Assembly: GCA_035655235.1 (NCBI GenBank)
Contig: DASRUX010000283.1
Coordinates: 1 to 14,194 of the forward strand
Length of the DNA: 14,194 nt
Source: JAGTRP01 sp035655235
Lineage (GTDB): Bacteria; Pseudomonadota; Gammaproteobacteria; Burkholderiales; Rhodocyclaceae
Direction of reading: 5' to 3'
Made by a program: the position numbers and the translations under genes. Under the pieces are notes generated by a model. The model worked only from the letters and a program-made list of their open reading frames with translations. It did not search any database and was not told where the DNA came from. This document shows positions 1-8,119 of the stretch, one piece after another (the stretch's first letter is position 1; each line of letters starts with the position of its first letter).

Positions 1-546
1 GGCGAGGCGCCCGTCGGAGCCGGCCACCAGGATCACTTCGTACTCACCGGCCAGGGAGGCCATGACTTGGGTCACCCTGGGATCCAGGGCCCGGGCGAAG
101 CGCTCCAGGCGCTCCAGGAGGCTGACCTTGGCTTCCGGCGCCAGGGAATCCAGGGGATCGTGGGTGCCGTAGAGCTTCAGGGCCTTGGACTGGCCCTTCA
201 TGGCCACCGGCAGGGACCCGCTCTGGCCCGCGGCGGCGATGGCCCGCACGGCGCCGGCGGCGTCGGTCAGGGCCCGGGCGCTGATGTCGTCGGAGTAGGC
301 GAAGGCCGTCTTCTCGCCGCTGGAAGCGCGGACGCCGACCCCCTGGTCGATGGAGAAGCTGCCCGACTTGACGATACCTTCATCCAGGCTCCAGGCCTCG
401 GAGCGGCAATACTGGAAATAGAGGTCGGCGTAATCGACCCCATGCTTCAGGATTTCGCCGAAGGTCCGGGAGAGGTTGGCTTCGACCAAGTCGAAGGGCT
501 TGAGGAGAAGGCGTTCGGCTTGCGCCAGGGCGCTGTTCTGTTTCAT
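1..546 (-). CDS. tldD: TldD metalloprotease, N-terminal part (runs off window)
   Basis: This frame of 182 codons opens at an ATG at 546 on the minus strand and is cut by the window edge, so under half of a roughly 480-residue protein is visible. The translation contains the block DYADLYFQYCRSEAW, then the stretch IKSG(S)...DQGVGVRA followed by SGEKTAFAYSD, which is the characteristic N-terminal region of TldD. Family knowledge: TldD pairs with PmbA/TldE to form a cytoplasmic zinc-dependent protease that trims unfolded peptides, matures microcin B17 and degrades CcdA. The HExxxH zinc site lies in the unseen C-terminal part. A GGAG ribosome site (555-552) sits just upstream. The start is 10 bases past the stop of the nitrilase-family gene, so it is the third visible gene of the yhdP operon. 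The identification is strong; the completeness of the protein cannot be judged. Confidence 0.93.
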   Translation of the reverse strand, partial: MKQNSALAQAERLLLKPFDLVEANLSRTFGEILKHGVDYADLYFQYCRSEAWSLDEGIVKSGSFSIDQGVGVRASSGEKTAFAYSDDISARALTDAAGAVRAIAAAGQSGSLPVAMKGQSKALKLYGTHDPLDSLAPEAKVSLLERLERFARALDPRVTQVMASLAGEYEVILVAGSDGRLA

Positions 547-556
547 TCAGGCTCCA

Positions 557-1375
557 TCAGAGACGGCGGTGAGCGAGGGCCGGCAGGCTCTCGCGGATTT
601 CGGCGATGCGTCGGTGGTCCAGGTCGGCGATGACGACCCCGGGACCTTTCAGCTTGCGGTCCAGGATTTCACCCCAGGGATCGACGATCATGCTGTTGCC
701 GTGGGTCATGCGGCCATTGGGGTGAACACCGCCCTGTCCGACCGCCAACAGGTAGCATTGGTTCTCGATGGCCCGGGCCCGCAGCAGAATTTCCCAATGG
801 GCCCGGCCGGTGGTTTCGGTAAAGGCGGCCGGCATGAGGATCAGGTCCACCGGGGCGAGGGACCGGTACAGCTCGGGAAAGCGCAGATCGTAGCAGATGG
901 ACAGGGCCACCCGGCCGTAGGGCGTGTCCACCACCACCGGCTGGTCGCCGGCTTCGATGAAGGCGGCCTCGTCGTAGCGCTCCTCGCCCTTCCTGAAGCC
1001 AAAAAGGTGAATCTTGTCGTAGCGGCCGACGCAATTACCGTCCGGATCGAAGGCCAGGCTGGAATTGCGCATCTTGTCCGGGCCGCTTGCCTCCAAGGGG
1101 ATGGAGCCGGCGAAGAGCCAGATGCCGTGGCGGCGGGCGGTGGCAGCAAGCCAGTCCTGGACCGGGCCGGCACCGTAGGTTTCCCGGGCCTTCACCCGGT
1201 CGGCATCGGCGGCGCCGATGATGGGGAAGTATTCGGGCAGCACCGCCAGCTGGGCGCCCTGGGCCACCGCCTCGTCCACCAGGCGGGTCGCGGCCGCCAG
1301 GTTGTCCGCCACCACCGGGCCGGACACCATCTGGAGGGCGGCGATGCGGCAGTTCTGGGGGGTATTGTCGCTCAT
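557..1375 (-). CDS. Carbon-nitrogen hydrolase, Nit/deaminated glutathione amidase type
   Basis: A 272-residue nitrilase-superfamily amidase, full length for the family. The Glu-Lys-Cys catalytic triad is visible: E48 in LPEYF, K121 in YDKIHLF, and C161 in SICYDLRFPE. The sequence around Lys and Cys (DKIHLFGF, CYDLRFPELYR) and the later RARAIENQCY block resemble the Nit1/YbeM branch. That branch hydrolyses deaminated glutathione, a side product of transaminases, to alpha-ketoglutarate and cysteinylglycine. That substrate is inferred from the branch; omega-amidase activity is the main alternative. No signal peptide is seen, so it should be cytoplasmic. The ATG overlaps the yhdP stop as ATGA, with GAGG (1386-1383) seven bases upstream, which implies translational coupling. 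tldD starts 10 bases after its stop. Confidence is high for the family and moderate for the substrate. Confidence 0.93.
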   Translation of the reverse strand: MSDNTPQNCRIAALQMVSGPVVADNLAAATRLVDEAVAQGAQLAVLPEYFPIIGAADADRVKARETYGAGPVQDWLAATARRHGIWLFAGSIPLEASGPDKMRNSSLAFDPDGNCVGRYDKIHLFGFRKGEERYDEAAFIEAGDQPVVVDTPYGRVALSICYDLRFPELYRSLAPVDLILMPAAFTETTGRAHWEILLRARAIENQCYLLAVGQGGVHPNGRMTHGNSMIVDPWGEILDRKLKGPGVVIADLDHRRIAEIRESLPALAHRRL

Positions 1376-4300
1376 GGCTTGGCCTCGTCGGCTTTGGGCA
1401 CCGGGGCCGATGCCGGGGTTTCCCGGCCGACTTTTTCCATCTTGGGATCGCTCCAGGTGCCGGTGACGTGGTACTGGTAGCTGAACACCTTGCTCAGGGG
1501 ATTCTGGAGGAGCTTTTCGGCCACCGCCACCCCGACGCCCACCGCCGGATGGGCCATGAGCAGAGCCCCGACCGAGACGGCGTTGCCCATCTGGGGCTGC
1601 ACTGTCACCAGCATGTCCTGGGTCTCATTCTTGATGTCGACCTGCCCCTTCATGAGGATGCGGGCGGCTGGGCCGTCGATCTTGAGGTCATCCACCGTGC
1701 GCATGACTCCGTTCCTCACCGCCAGGCGGGCCTCGATGCTGTCGAAGGCCAGGCCCTCGCTGAAGATATCGCGGAAATCCAGGGTCAGGCGCTGGGGCAG
1801 GGATTGCAGGGAAAGGAGGCCGAGGAGCTTGCCCAGGCCGGGGTCCAGCTTGGCGAATTGCCCCTTGCCCGCCGACAGCCCCATCTCCCCGGTCAGGGTC
1901 GGGTAGTGGATGGAAGTGAGCGCTCCCTCCCAGGAAAGGTCGCCGTTCAGCTTGACGGTGCCGCGCTTCAAGGAACCGGGGAAGCCCAGGCGGTCGAGGA
2001 GCTTGCCGGCGTCGCCGGAGGCCAGCTCGAAATTGAGCCGGGTCTGCTGCCGGCCGGCGCTGTTCCACTGGCCCTTGCCCTTCAAGGTGGCGTCCGGATT
2101 GGCGATGGCGATGTTGTCCAGATACCAGACCCCGGCGTCGTTGTGGGCCTTGAGTTCCAGGCGGCCGAAGCGCTTGTCCCCCAGGGAGAAGTCGGCCACC
2201 TTGATGTCCATGCCGGGCAGGGCATCCAGCACTTCCTGGGCGCCCGCCTCCACCTTGTTCTCGGCGGGCACCGCCAGGCGCTTGAAGTCGGCCTGGACCC
2301 AGCCGCCCGCCGACTCCCGCCAGAAGATGTCGCCCACCGCCTCCTTGGTGGCGAGGCCGATCTGCCAGCCGCCCTCCCGGGGCCGCAGGTGCATGTCCAC
2401 ATTGGCGTAATCCCGGCCCATGAGGCGCATGGCGGGCGTCTTGACGGCAATATGGGTGAGCAGGCCGGCGGCGGAAGCCCCGCTGTGGCCGTTGCCGCCG
2501 TTGGTCACGCCGTTTGCCATAACCCGGCGCCAGAAATCCACATCCAGGCGGGGCACGGAAACCTGGGCAACCAAGCCCTTCTCCGGCAGGTTGGGCAGGT
2601 TGTCGCCGAGGGCCGCAGCGCCCCTTTCCAGGACCATGGCGTCGCCCTCCTTGCGGCGGACGATCAGGGCCTCGGCTGCCTTGCCCAGGGAAATCCGAAT
2701 CTGGTCCCGGGGAATGCCGTCCCGGTAGTAGTTGTCCGGCAGGTTCTTCTTCTCGAAACGCAGGGGCAGCGCCGAGCCCGCGGTCTTGTTGAGGGGTTCC
2801 GGCAGGCTGGAGGAAATGCCGTTGAGGCTGGATTCCACCACGATGTCCGCCGTCTTCTTCCGCACCCGGACTTCGCCCTTCCAGGCCGTGCTGCCGGTGA
2901 CGTAATCGAGGACGGGCAGGTCGAAATGGCGCCGAGCGTCCTTGACGTTGGCGGTGCCGCCCATGGCCACATTGACCCGGTCGCCCTCGTTCTTGACGGC
3001 CACCCGCACCGGGCCGCCCAGGGCAATGCCGGTGATCTCCGGCGCCGCCAGGGAATTCTCGGTGAAGCGCAGGCGGCCGTGGACCTGGGTCACCGGCGGC
3101 AGGCCGGGCATCACCGTCACCTGGTTGTTCTGGAACAGGTACTCTCCCTGGATCTTGGTGTCGGGGATGTGCTGCAGGGGCATGTCGAGGCGCAGGTCCA
3201 GGTGGCCGTTGCCGGCGGCCCGCATCTCCTCGGTGAAATTGTCGATCTTGTCGCCCACCGGGCTCAGATCGATGAAGCGCAGGAATTCCGAGGTCGGCCC
3301 TTCCACCGCCCCCTTGACCAGGAGCATCTGGCCCTGGCCCTTGGCGTCGAAATCGGGAATCTCCACCGTCACCGGCCCGATCCGGGTGCCCAGGATGTTG
3401 CCCCGCTGGGCTTCCACCCGCATCCCGGCGCTGAAGCTCATGTCGCCGTCGATACCCTCGATGACCGGCCAGCCGGGAGCGTAGTCAATCTTGACGCCAT
3501 GGGCCTTGGCGGTGACCAGGAAGATGCCCTTGCTTTTGTCCCGGAAGGGGAAATCCCGCAGGTCGCCCTTCAAGGTGAGCTTGGCGTCGCTGGCCGTGCC
3601 TTCGACGATGCCCCGGCGCAGCCAGTTACGGGCATCCACATTGACCACGCTGGGCATGTAGCGCCACACCGCCCGGCCGTCGGCCCGGGTCAGGGTGGCG
3701 GAGAGATCGATCTCCCCCGGTCCCTCGCCGCCGTAGTGGTAGATGCCCCGGGCCCAGCCGGCGGCGTCGGCCCCAGCGAAATCCACCCGGTCCAGGCGCA
3801 CATCCAGCACCTTCCCATCCACCTGCCAAACCGCCCGCGCCTTGAGGCTGCCCAGCGCCAAGTGCGGCTCGGGGAAGACCGTGGGCAGATCGAGGCCCAC
3901 ATCGCTGCCTTCCAGCTTGATGCTGCCCCCCTTCTCGGTGGCATCCACCTCGCCGGACAGCCCACTGGCCCCCGGCACCTTGCCCGCCGCCTGCAGCCCC
4001 AACCCATCGAAGCGGGCCCGCAGGGCGTAATGGTTGAGCTGGCCGGCCTCAGCCTCCCAACTCGCTTTCAGGTCGGCGATGCGGCCGGTGGGCTGGTAGG
4101 TCGCCAGCGTCTCCTGGCTGCGGGCATCCAGGGGAAGGTAATTGGCCAGGCGGTCGAGGGCGTCCAGGTCCATGAGATTGGCCGTGGCGTTGCCGCTCCA
4201 GCGGCCGGTCTTCTCGTCGTGGCGCCAGCGCACGCGGAAATCGGTAGGAGAGATGCGGATGCCGTCCAGGGACGAAAGCTCCACATTGCTGCCGGAGAGG

Positions 4301-5286
4301 TCCCACTCGTCCGTTCGGTAGCGGGCTTCCAGCCGTCCCCGCATGCTGGCCAGGGCCATTTCGGGCACCGTCGGGGCGAGGCGGACGCGCAGGTCTTCCA
4401 GGGCGACATCGGTGGTCACATGGCCCTGCCCTTCGTTCCAATCCCCCCACAGGCGGACGGCCCCCCGGCCCTGGGGCAGGGGTACCGGGTAATCCACCCA
4501 GGCCCGCCAGCCGGCGAGGTCGGCGTAGTCCAGTTCGACGAAAAGACGGCCGGAGACGTGCTCCAGAGCCTCGCCGGGATTGCCCCGGAATTCGCCCCGG
4601 ATGTCGATGCGCGACGCCAATTGGTCCGGGGGCGCGGCGGAGAGACCGAAGCGGTGCCGGCTGCCCCGGTTGTCCAGGCCGAACTGGAGGTCCTCCAGGA
4701 CCAGGGGTGGCGCCGCCCGCAGGCCGTCCTCCCAGACGATGATGGCGTCCCGCACCCGGATATGGGGCTGGGCCAGGACCCACTCGGCCAGGCGGGGATC
4801 GCTTTCCCCCTCCGCCTCCATCCCGGCCACGGAGATGCGGCCCGAGGCGTCCCGCCGCACATGCAGGATGGGGCCATCCACCTCCAGGAGTCCGAAGGTA
4901 GGCTCCAGGCGCAACAGGCTTTGCCAGGACAGGACGCTGTCCACCCGGTTGAGGGCGAAGGCCCGACGGCCCTGGCGGTCGGACACCACCACGTCGGTGA
5001 GGGTGAGGTGGGGGTTCAGCCCGAACCAGCCGGCCTCGATGGCGCCGATGCGCACCGGCAGGCCGATCGCCCGGCCCACGGCCTGCTCGATGGCGCCCTG
5101 GTATTGGCCGACGCTGGGCAGGACCACATAGCGCAGGGCCAGGATGAGGCCGGCAAAAGCAAAATAAAGGGCGACGAGAGTCCAGCCGGTGACCGCAAGC
5201 AGGCGCCGGACAGCGCGGCGGGCCAGGAGGGGCCACAACCAGCGGAACCGGTAGTAAAAGCCGCGTCGGAGGGTTTCTTTATCCAC
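1372..5286 (-). CDS. yhdP: YhdP family AsmA/TamB-like envelope protein
   Basis: A 1304-residue protein, close to the roughly 1266 residues of E. coli YhdP. A basic cytoplasmic N-terminus is followed by one membrane segment at about residues 29-52 (TGWTLVALYFAFAGLILALRY). The rest is a long periplasmic body rich in beta strands, without further membrane spans. The C-terminal AsmA-like domain (about 1135-1290) contains GKGQF, LLGLLSLQSLPQRLTLDFRDIFSEG and QPQMGN, which are hallmarks of this family. Family knowledge: YhdP, TamB and YdbH form bridge-like grooves thought to carry phospholipids from inner to outer membrane. The frame begins at GTG (5286) with no clear Shine-Dalgarno site, so the exact start is less certain; the membrane segment fixes it to within a few codons. 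It heads the operon with the amidase and tldD. The yhdP-tldD neighbourhood is also known from E. coli. Confidence 0.92.
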   Translation of the reverse strand: MDKETLRRGFYYRFRWLWPLLARRAVRRLLAVTGWTLVALYFAFAGLILALRYVVLPSVGQYQGAIEQAVGRAIGLPVRIGAIEAGWFGLNPHLTLTDVVVSDRQGRRAFALNRVDSVLSWQSLLRLEPTFGLLEVDGPILHVRRDASGRISVAGMEAEGESDPRLAEWVLAQPHIRVRDAIIVWEDGLRAAPPLVLEDLQFGLDNRGSRHRFGLSAAPPDQLASRIDIRGEFRGNPGEALEHVSGRLFVELDYADLAGWRAWVDYPVPLPQGRGAVRLWGDWNEGQGHVTTDVALEDLRVRLAPTVPEMALASMRGRLEARYRTDEWDLSGSNVELSSLDGIRISPTDFRVRWRHDEKTGRWSGNATANLMDLDALDRLANYLPLDARSQETLATYQPTGRIADLKASWEAEAGQLNHYALRARFDGLGLQAAGKVPGASGLSGEVDATEKGGSIKLEGSDVGLDLPTVFPEPHLALGSLKARAVWQVDGKVLDVRLDRVDFAGADAAGWARGIYHYGGEGPGEIDLSATLTRADGRAVWRYMPSVVNVDARNWLRRGIVEGTASDAKLTLKGDLRDFPFRDKSKGIFLVTAKAHGVKIDYAPGWPVIEGIDGDMSFSAGMRVEAQRGNILGTRIGPVTVEIPDFDAKGQGQMLLVKGAVEGPTSEFLRFIDLSPVGDKIDNFTEEMRAAGNGHLDLRLDMPLQHIPDTKIQGEYLFQNNQVTVMPGLPPVTQVHGRLRFTENSLAAPEITGIALGGPVRVAVKNEGDRVNVAMGGTANVKDARRHFDLPVLDYVTGSTAWKGEVRVRKKTADIVVESSLNGISSSLPEPLNKTAGSALPLRFEKKNLPDNYYRDGIPRDQIRISLGKAAEALIVRRKEGDAMVLERGAAALGDNLPNLPEKGLVAQVSVPRLDVDFWRRVMANGVTNGGNGHSGASAAGLLTHIAVKTPAMRLMGRDYANVDMHLRPREGGWQIGLATKEAVGDIFWRESAGGWVQADFKRLAVPAENKVEAGAQEVLDALPGMDIKVADFSLGDKRFGRLELKAHNDAGVWYLDNIAIANPDATLKGKGQWNSAGRQQTRLNFELASGDAGKLLDRLGFPGSLKRGTVKLNGDLSWEGALTSIHYPTLTGEMGLSAGKGQFAKLDPGLGKLLGLLSLQSLPQRLTLDFRDIFSEGLAFDSIEARLAVRNGVMRTVDDLKIDGPAARILMKGQVDIKNETQDMLVTVQPQMGNAVSVGALLMAHPAVGVGVAVAEKLLQNPLSKVFSYQYHVTGTWSDPKMEKVGRETPASAPVPKADEAKP

Positions 5287-5299
5287 GCGGGCGGCCGTT

Positions 5300-5329
5300 T
5301 TGCCAGGAATTGGGTGAGGTCACTACAAT
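5300..5329 (+). promoter_or_regulatory. Sigma70-type promoter for glnE
   Basis: TTGCCA (5300-5305) and TACAAT (5324-5329) each match the consensus -35 and -10 hexamers at five of six bases, with an 18-base spacer. Transcription would begin near 5336, giving a leader of about 55 bases before the glnE ATG. This position excludes the longer in-frame TTG start at 5310, which would lie upstream of the transcript. Seen directly; activity is inferred. Confidence 0.6.
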
Positions 5330-5338
5330 CGTCGGATT

Positions 5339-5369
5339 GCCGGAAAGAACGGATTTTATCCGTTTCGGC
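5339..5369 (+). promoter_or_regulatory. Stem-loop in the glnE leader
   Basis: A perfect 7-base-pair stem, AACGGAT (5348-5354) with ATCCGTT (5358-5364), closes a three-base loop. It can be extended past an internal loop by GCCG (5339-5342) pairing with CGGC (5366-5369). It lies between the inferred transcription start and the start codon, about 20 bases before the ATG. It has no T-run after it, so it is not a terminator. It may stabilise the message or influence translation, or the palindrome may be a protein-binding site. The structure is visible; the role is unknown. Confidence 0.45.
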
Positions 5370-5390
5370 TGTCCTGGGATTTCAAATTCG

Positions 5391-8090
5391 ATGAATCAAG
5401 CTCTCGACGCCCGCTGGCAACCCGCCATCGAGCACAGCCGCTATCTCGCCGCCCTCCTCGCTGCCCGCCCCACCCTGGTTCCCGAACTGGCCGCCACCTG
5501 GGAGCACCCGCTGTCCGAAGACCTGCTCCTGGCCTGCCTCAAACCAGCCCCGGCGGACGACGAGGGCCTGAAAGCAGCCCTGCGCCGGCTGCGCCAGCGG
5601 GCCATGGCCCACATCGCCCTGCGGGACCTGACCGGCCGGGCCTCCCTGGCCGAGGTGATGGAGAGCATGTCCATGTTGGCCGACGTCACCACCAACTTTG
5701 CCCTCGACTTCCACCACCGCCAGCTCGCCGCCCAGTTCGGCGAGCCCCTGGACCGCCGGGGCCGCCCCACCCGTCTCCTCGTGGTGGGCATGGGCAAGCT
5801 GGGGGGACGGGAATTGAACGTCTCTTCGGACGTGGATTACATCTTCATCTACCCGGAGGACGGCGACACCGCCGGCCCCCGCAAGATCGACAACTTCGAC
5901 TTCTTCTGCCGCCTGGGCAAGCGCCTCATCGGCGCCCTCGGCGACCTGACCTGCGACGGCCAGGTCTTCCGGGTGGACATGCGTCTGCGGCCCAACGGCG
6001 ACTCCGGCCCCCTGGTCTGCTCCCTGGACGGCCTGGAGAACTACTTCATCGCCCAGGGCCGGGAATGGGAACGCTACGCCTGGATCAAGGCCCGGGTCAT
6101 GAATACCGGCGACAATTGCCAGCCGGAAGCCCAGACCGAACTGAAACGCATCGCCCGCCCCTTCATCTTCCGCAAGTACCTGGATTTCGGCGCCATCAAC
6201 GCCATGCGCGACCTCCACGCCCAGATTCGCCGGGAGGTGGCCCGCAAGGACATGGCCGACCACATCAAGCTCGGCCCCGGCGGCATCCGGGAAATCGAAT
6301 TCATCGCCCAGGTCTTCCAGCTCATCCGGGGCGGCCGGGACACCGGCCTGCAAATCCGCCCCACCCTGTCGGTGCTGAAGTGCCTGGCCGAGCGCCGCAT
6401 CATCCCGCCGGAGACGGAAACCGAACTGCGGGAAGCCTACGACTTCCTCCGCCGCCTGGAACACCGCCTCCAGTACGTGGAGGACAAGCAGACCCACAGC
6501 CTGCCGGAAGACGACGCCGACCGCCAGGCCATCGCCCGCTCCATGGACTTCCCCGACTGGGCGGCCCTGCTGGTGGTACTGAACGGCCACCGGGAGCGGG
6601 TCAGCCGCCATTTCGAGGAAGTCTTCTCCGACCCGGGCGAAGGGGAACATCCCCAGGCCGGCCTCTGGCTTGGCCAACTGGATGAGGAGCACACCCTGGA
6701 ACGCCTGTCCGCCCTGGGCTTCCGGGAGCCCAGGGCCGCTGCCGAGCGCCTGGCCGACCTGCGCAAATCCGGCCGCTACCGGCAGCTCCCCGCCTCCAAC
6801 CGGGAACGCCTGGACGCCGTCGGCCCCCGCTTCCTGGAAGCGTCCGCCGCCACCCCGGCCCCGGACGCGACCCTCGCCCGGGGCCTCACCTTCCTGGAAA
6901 CCGTCAGCCGCCGGGGCGCCTACCTGGCCCTGCTGCAACAGTATCCCCAGGCCCTCAAGCGGGTGGCCGACATCGTCGGCTCCTCGTCCTGGGCGGCGGA
7001 ATACCTCACCCGCCACCCCCTCCTGCTGGACGAACTCCTCGACCCCAGGCTCCTCGAAACCGCCACCGACTGGGCCGTCTTCCGGCATGCCCTACTCCAG
7101 GACCTGGCCAACCACCAGGGCGACACCGAGCGGGAAATGGACATCCTGCGGGAACAGCACCACGCCCAGGTCTTCCGGCTCCTCGCCCAGGACCTGGCGG
7201 GGCTGCACACCATCGAGCGCATTTCCGACCACCTCACCCAGCTCGCCGACATCCTGGTCCAGACCACCCTGGACCTGTGCTGGAACAACCTGCGCAAACG
7301 CCACCGGGACCAGCCGAAGTTCGCCGTCATCGGCTACGGCAAGCTGGGAGGCAAGGAGCTGGGCTACGCCTCCGACCTGGACATGGTCTATGTCTATGAC
7401 GACGACGCCATGGAGGCGGAGGAAACCTACGCCCGCCTCGGCCAGCGGCTCACCACCTGGCTGTCCAGCCAGACCCCGGCCGGCATCGTGTTCGAAACCG
7501 ACCTGCGGCTGCGGCCCAACGGAGATTCCGGGCTCCTGGCGGTTTCCATCGACGGCTTCCGGCAATACCAGCTGAAACACGCCTGGGTGTGGGAGCACCA
7601 GGCCCTGACCCGCGCCCGCTTCTGCGCCGGCGACCCGGCGGTGGGTGAGCGCTTCGAGGCCATCCGCGACGAAATCCTGAGAGAGGAGCGGGACCTCGGG
7701 AAGCTCCGGGAGGAAGTCCTGGCCATGCGCCGGAAGATGTACGACGCCCATGCCTCCAACAGCGACACCGAGTTCGACATCAAGCACGACCCGGGCGGCA
7801 TCATCGACGTGGAATTCATCGTCCAGTACCTCATCCTCGGCCACGCCCACCGGCACCCGACCCTCACCGGCAACCTGGGCAACATCGCCCTGCTGCGGAT
7901 GGCCGCCGAACTGGGCCTCATCCCGGCCGATCTGGCGGAGGGCACCCGCAACGCCTATCGGGAATACCGCCGGCTGCAACACCAGAAGCGCCTCAACGAC
8001 AGCCCCAAATCCCGCATCGAGCGGAACGGCGTGCAGGGACACATCGATGCCGTGGGCTTATTGTGGAAGCATGTTTTTCGGCTAGACTGA
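5391..8090 (+). CDS. glnE: Bifunctional glutamine synthetase adenylyltransferase/adenylyl-removing enzyme
   Basis: An 899-residue GlnE, near the 946 of E. coli. It adds AMP to a tyrosine of glutamine synthetase when nitrogen is plentiful and removes it when nitrogen is scarce, under control of the PII protein (family knowledge). Two nucleotidyltransferase domains are visible. The N-terminal adenylyl-removing domain has GMGKLGGREL (133-142) and SDVD (146-149). The C-terminal adenylyltransferase domain has GYGKLGGKEL (648-657) and SDLD (661-664). Each is followed by an RLRPNGDSG block and a PGGI..(I/V)EFI block, reflecting the internal duplication. All metal-binding aspartates are present. ATG 5391 is chosen over the in-frame TTG at 5310 because the latter precedes the promoter. 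The ribosome site is weak (TGGGAT near 5375). It is divergent from yhdP and shows no truncation. Confidence 0.96.
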   Translation: MNQALDARWQPAIEHSRYLAALLAARPTLVPELAATWEHPLSEDLLLACLKPAPADDEGLKAALRRLRQRAMAHIALRDLTGRASLAEVMESMSMLADVTTNFALDFHHRQLAAQFGEPLDRRGRPTRLLVVGMGKLGGRELNVSSDVDYIFIYPEDGDTAGPRKIDNFDFFCRLGKRLIGALGDLTCDGQVFRVDMRLRPNGDSGPLVCSLDGLENYFIAQGREWERYAWIKARVMNTGDNCQPEAQTELKRIARPFIFRKYLDFGAINAMRDLHAQIRREVARKDMADHIKLGPGGIREIEFIAQVFQLIRGGRDTGLQIRPTLSVLKCLAERRIIPPETETELREAYDFLRRLEHRLQYVEDKQTHSLPEDDADRQAIARSMDFPDWAALLVVLNGHRERVSRHFEEVFSDPGEGEHPQAGLWLGQLDEEHTLERLSALGFREPRAAAERLADLRKSGRYRQLPASNRERLDAVGPRFLEASAATPAPDATLARGLTFLETVSRRGAYLALLQQYPQALKRVADIVGSSSWAAEYLTRHPLLLDELLDPRLLETATDWAVFRHALLQDLANHQGDTEREMDILREQHHAQVFRLLAQDLAGLHTIERISDHLTQLADILVQTTLDLCWNNLRKRHRDQPKFAVIGYGKLGGKELGYASDLDMVYVYDDDAMEAEETYARLGQRLTTWLSSQTPAGIVFETDLRLRPNGDSGLLAVSIDGFRQYQLKHAWVWEHQALTRARFCAGDPAVGERFEAIRDEILREERDLGKLREEVLAMRRKMYDAHASNSDTEFDIKHDPGGIIDVEFIVQYLILGHAHRHPTLTGNLGNIALLRMAAELGLIPADLAEGTRNAYREYRRLQHQKRLNDSPKSRIERNGVQGHIDAVGLLWKHVFRLD
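8061..8088 (+). promoter_or_regulatory. Possible promoter for the PKD-like protein gene, within the glnE tail
   Basis: TTGTGG (8061-8066) and TAGACT (8083-8088) are separated by 16 bases. The match to consensus is moderate (three and four of six). Transcription would start near 8095, about 25 bases before the ATG, in keeping with the strong ribosome site and the terminator that follow. The hexamers overlap the last codons of glnE. Inference only. Confidence 0.35.
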
Positions 8091-8119
8091 GGCAGCAACC
8101 AACCCACAAGGAGAAGCCC

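Larger units (their letters stand above)
5287..5390. other. Divergent intergenic region between yhdP and glnE
   Basis: This 104-base spacer holds the start signals of both divergent genes. The plus strand carries a good sigma70-type promoter and a leader hairpin, listed separately. On the minus strand I find only poor candidates for yhdP: a TTGAAA-like hexamer (reverse complement of 5380-5385) lies 21 bases from TAAAAT (reverse complement of 5353-5358), which is too wide to be convincing. No nitrogen-regulation (NtrC or sigma54) site was recognised by eye. Confidence 0.6.

Noticed and set aside
476..1480. A 334-codon plus-strand frame across the nitrilase-family gene
   Set aside because: The minus strand carries the complete catalytic triad and both operon junctions. 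The plus frame has no domain.
5310..5390. An upstream TTG start extending GlnE by 27 residues
   Set aside because: The TTG lies before the inferred -10 box and the extension bears no likeness to GlnE N-termini; ATG 5391 fits better.
1468..5394. A 1308-codon open frame on the plus strand opposite yhdP
   Set aside because: It mirrors yhdP codon for codon, has low-complexity histidine-, glycine- and alanine-rich composition and no recognisable domain. Long antisense frames are expected opposite genes in DNA with G/C-rich third positions.
5382..7088. A 568-codon minus-strand frame opposite glnE, and similar ones at 7092-8042
   Set aside because: They are antisense shadows of a clearly identified GlnE with intact motifs, and have no ribosome site or domain of their own.
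8063..8119. An upstream start extending the PKD-like protein by 19 residues
   Set aside because: It would bury the signal peptide and ignore the strong AAGGAG site placed correctly for ATG 8120.
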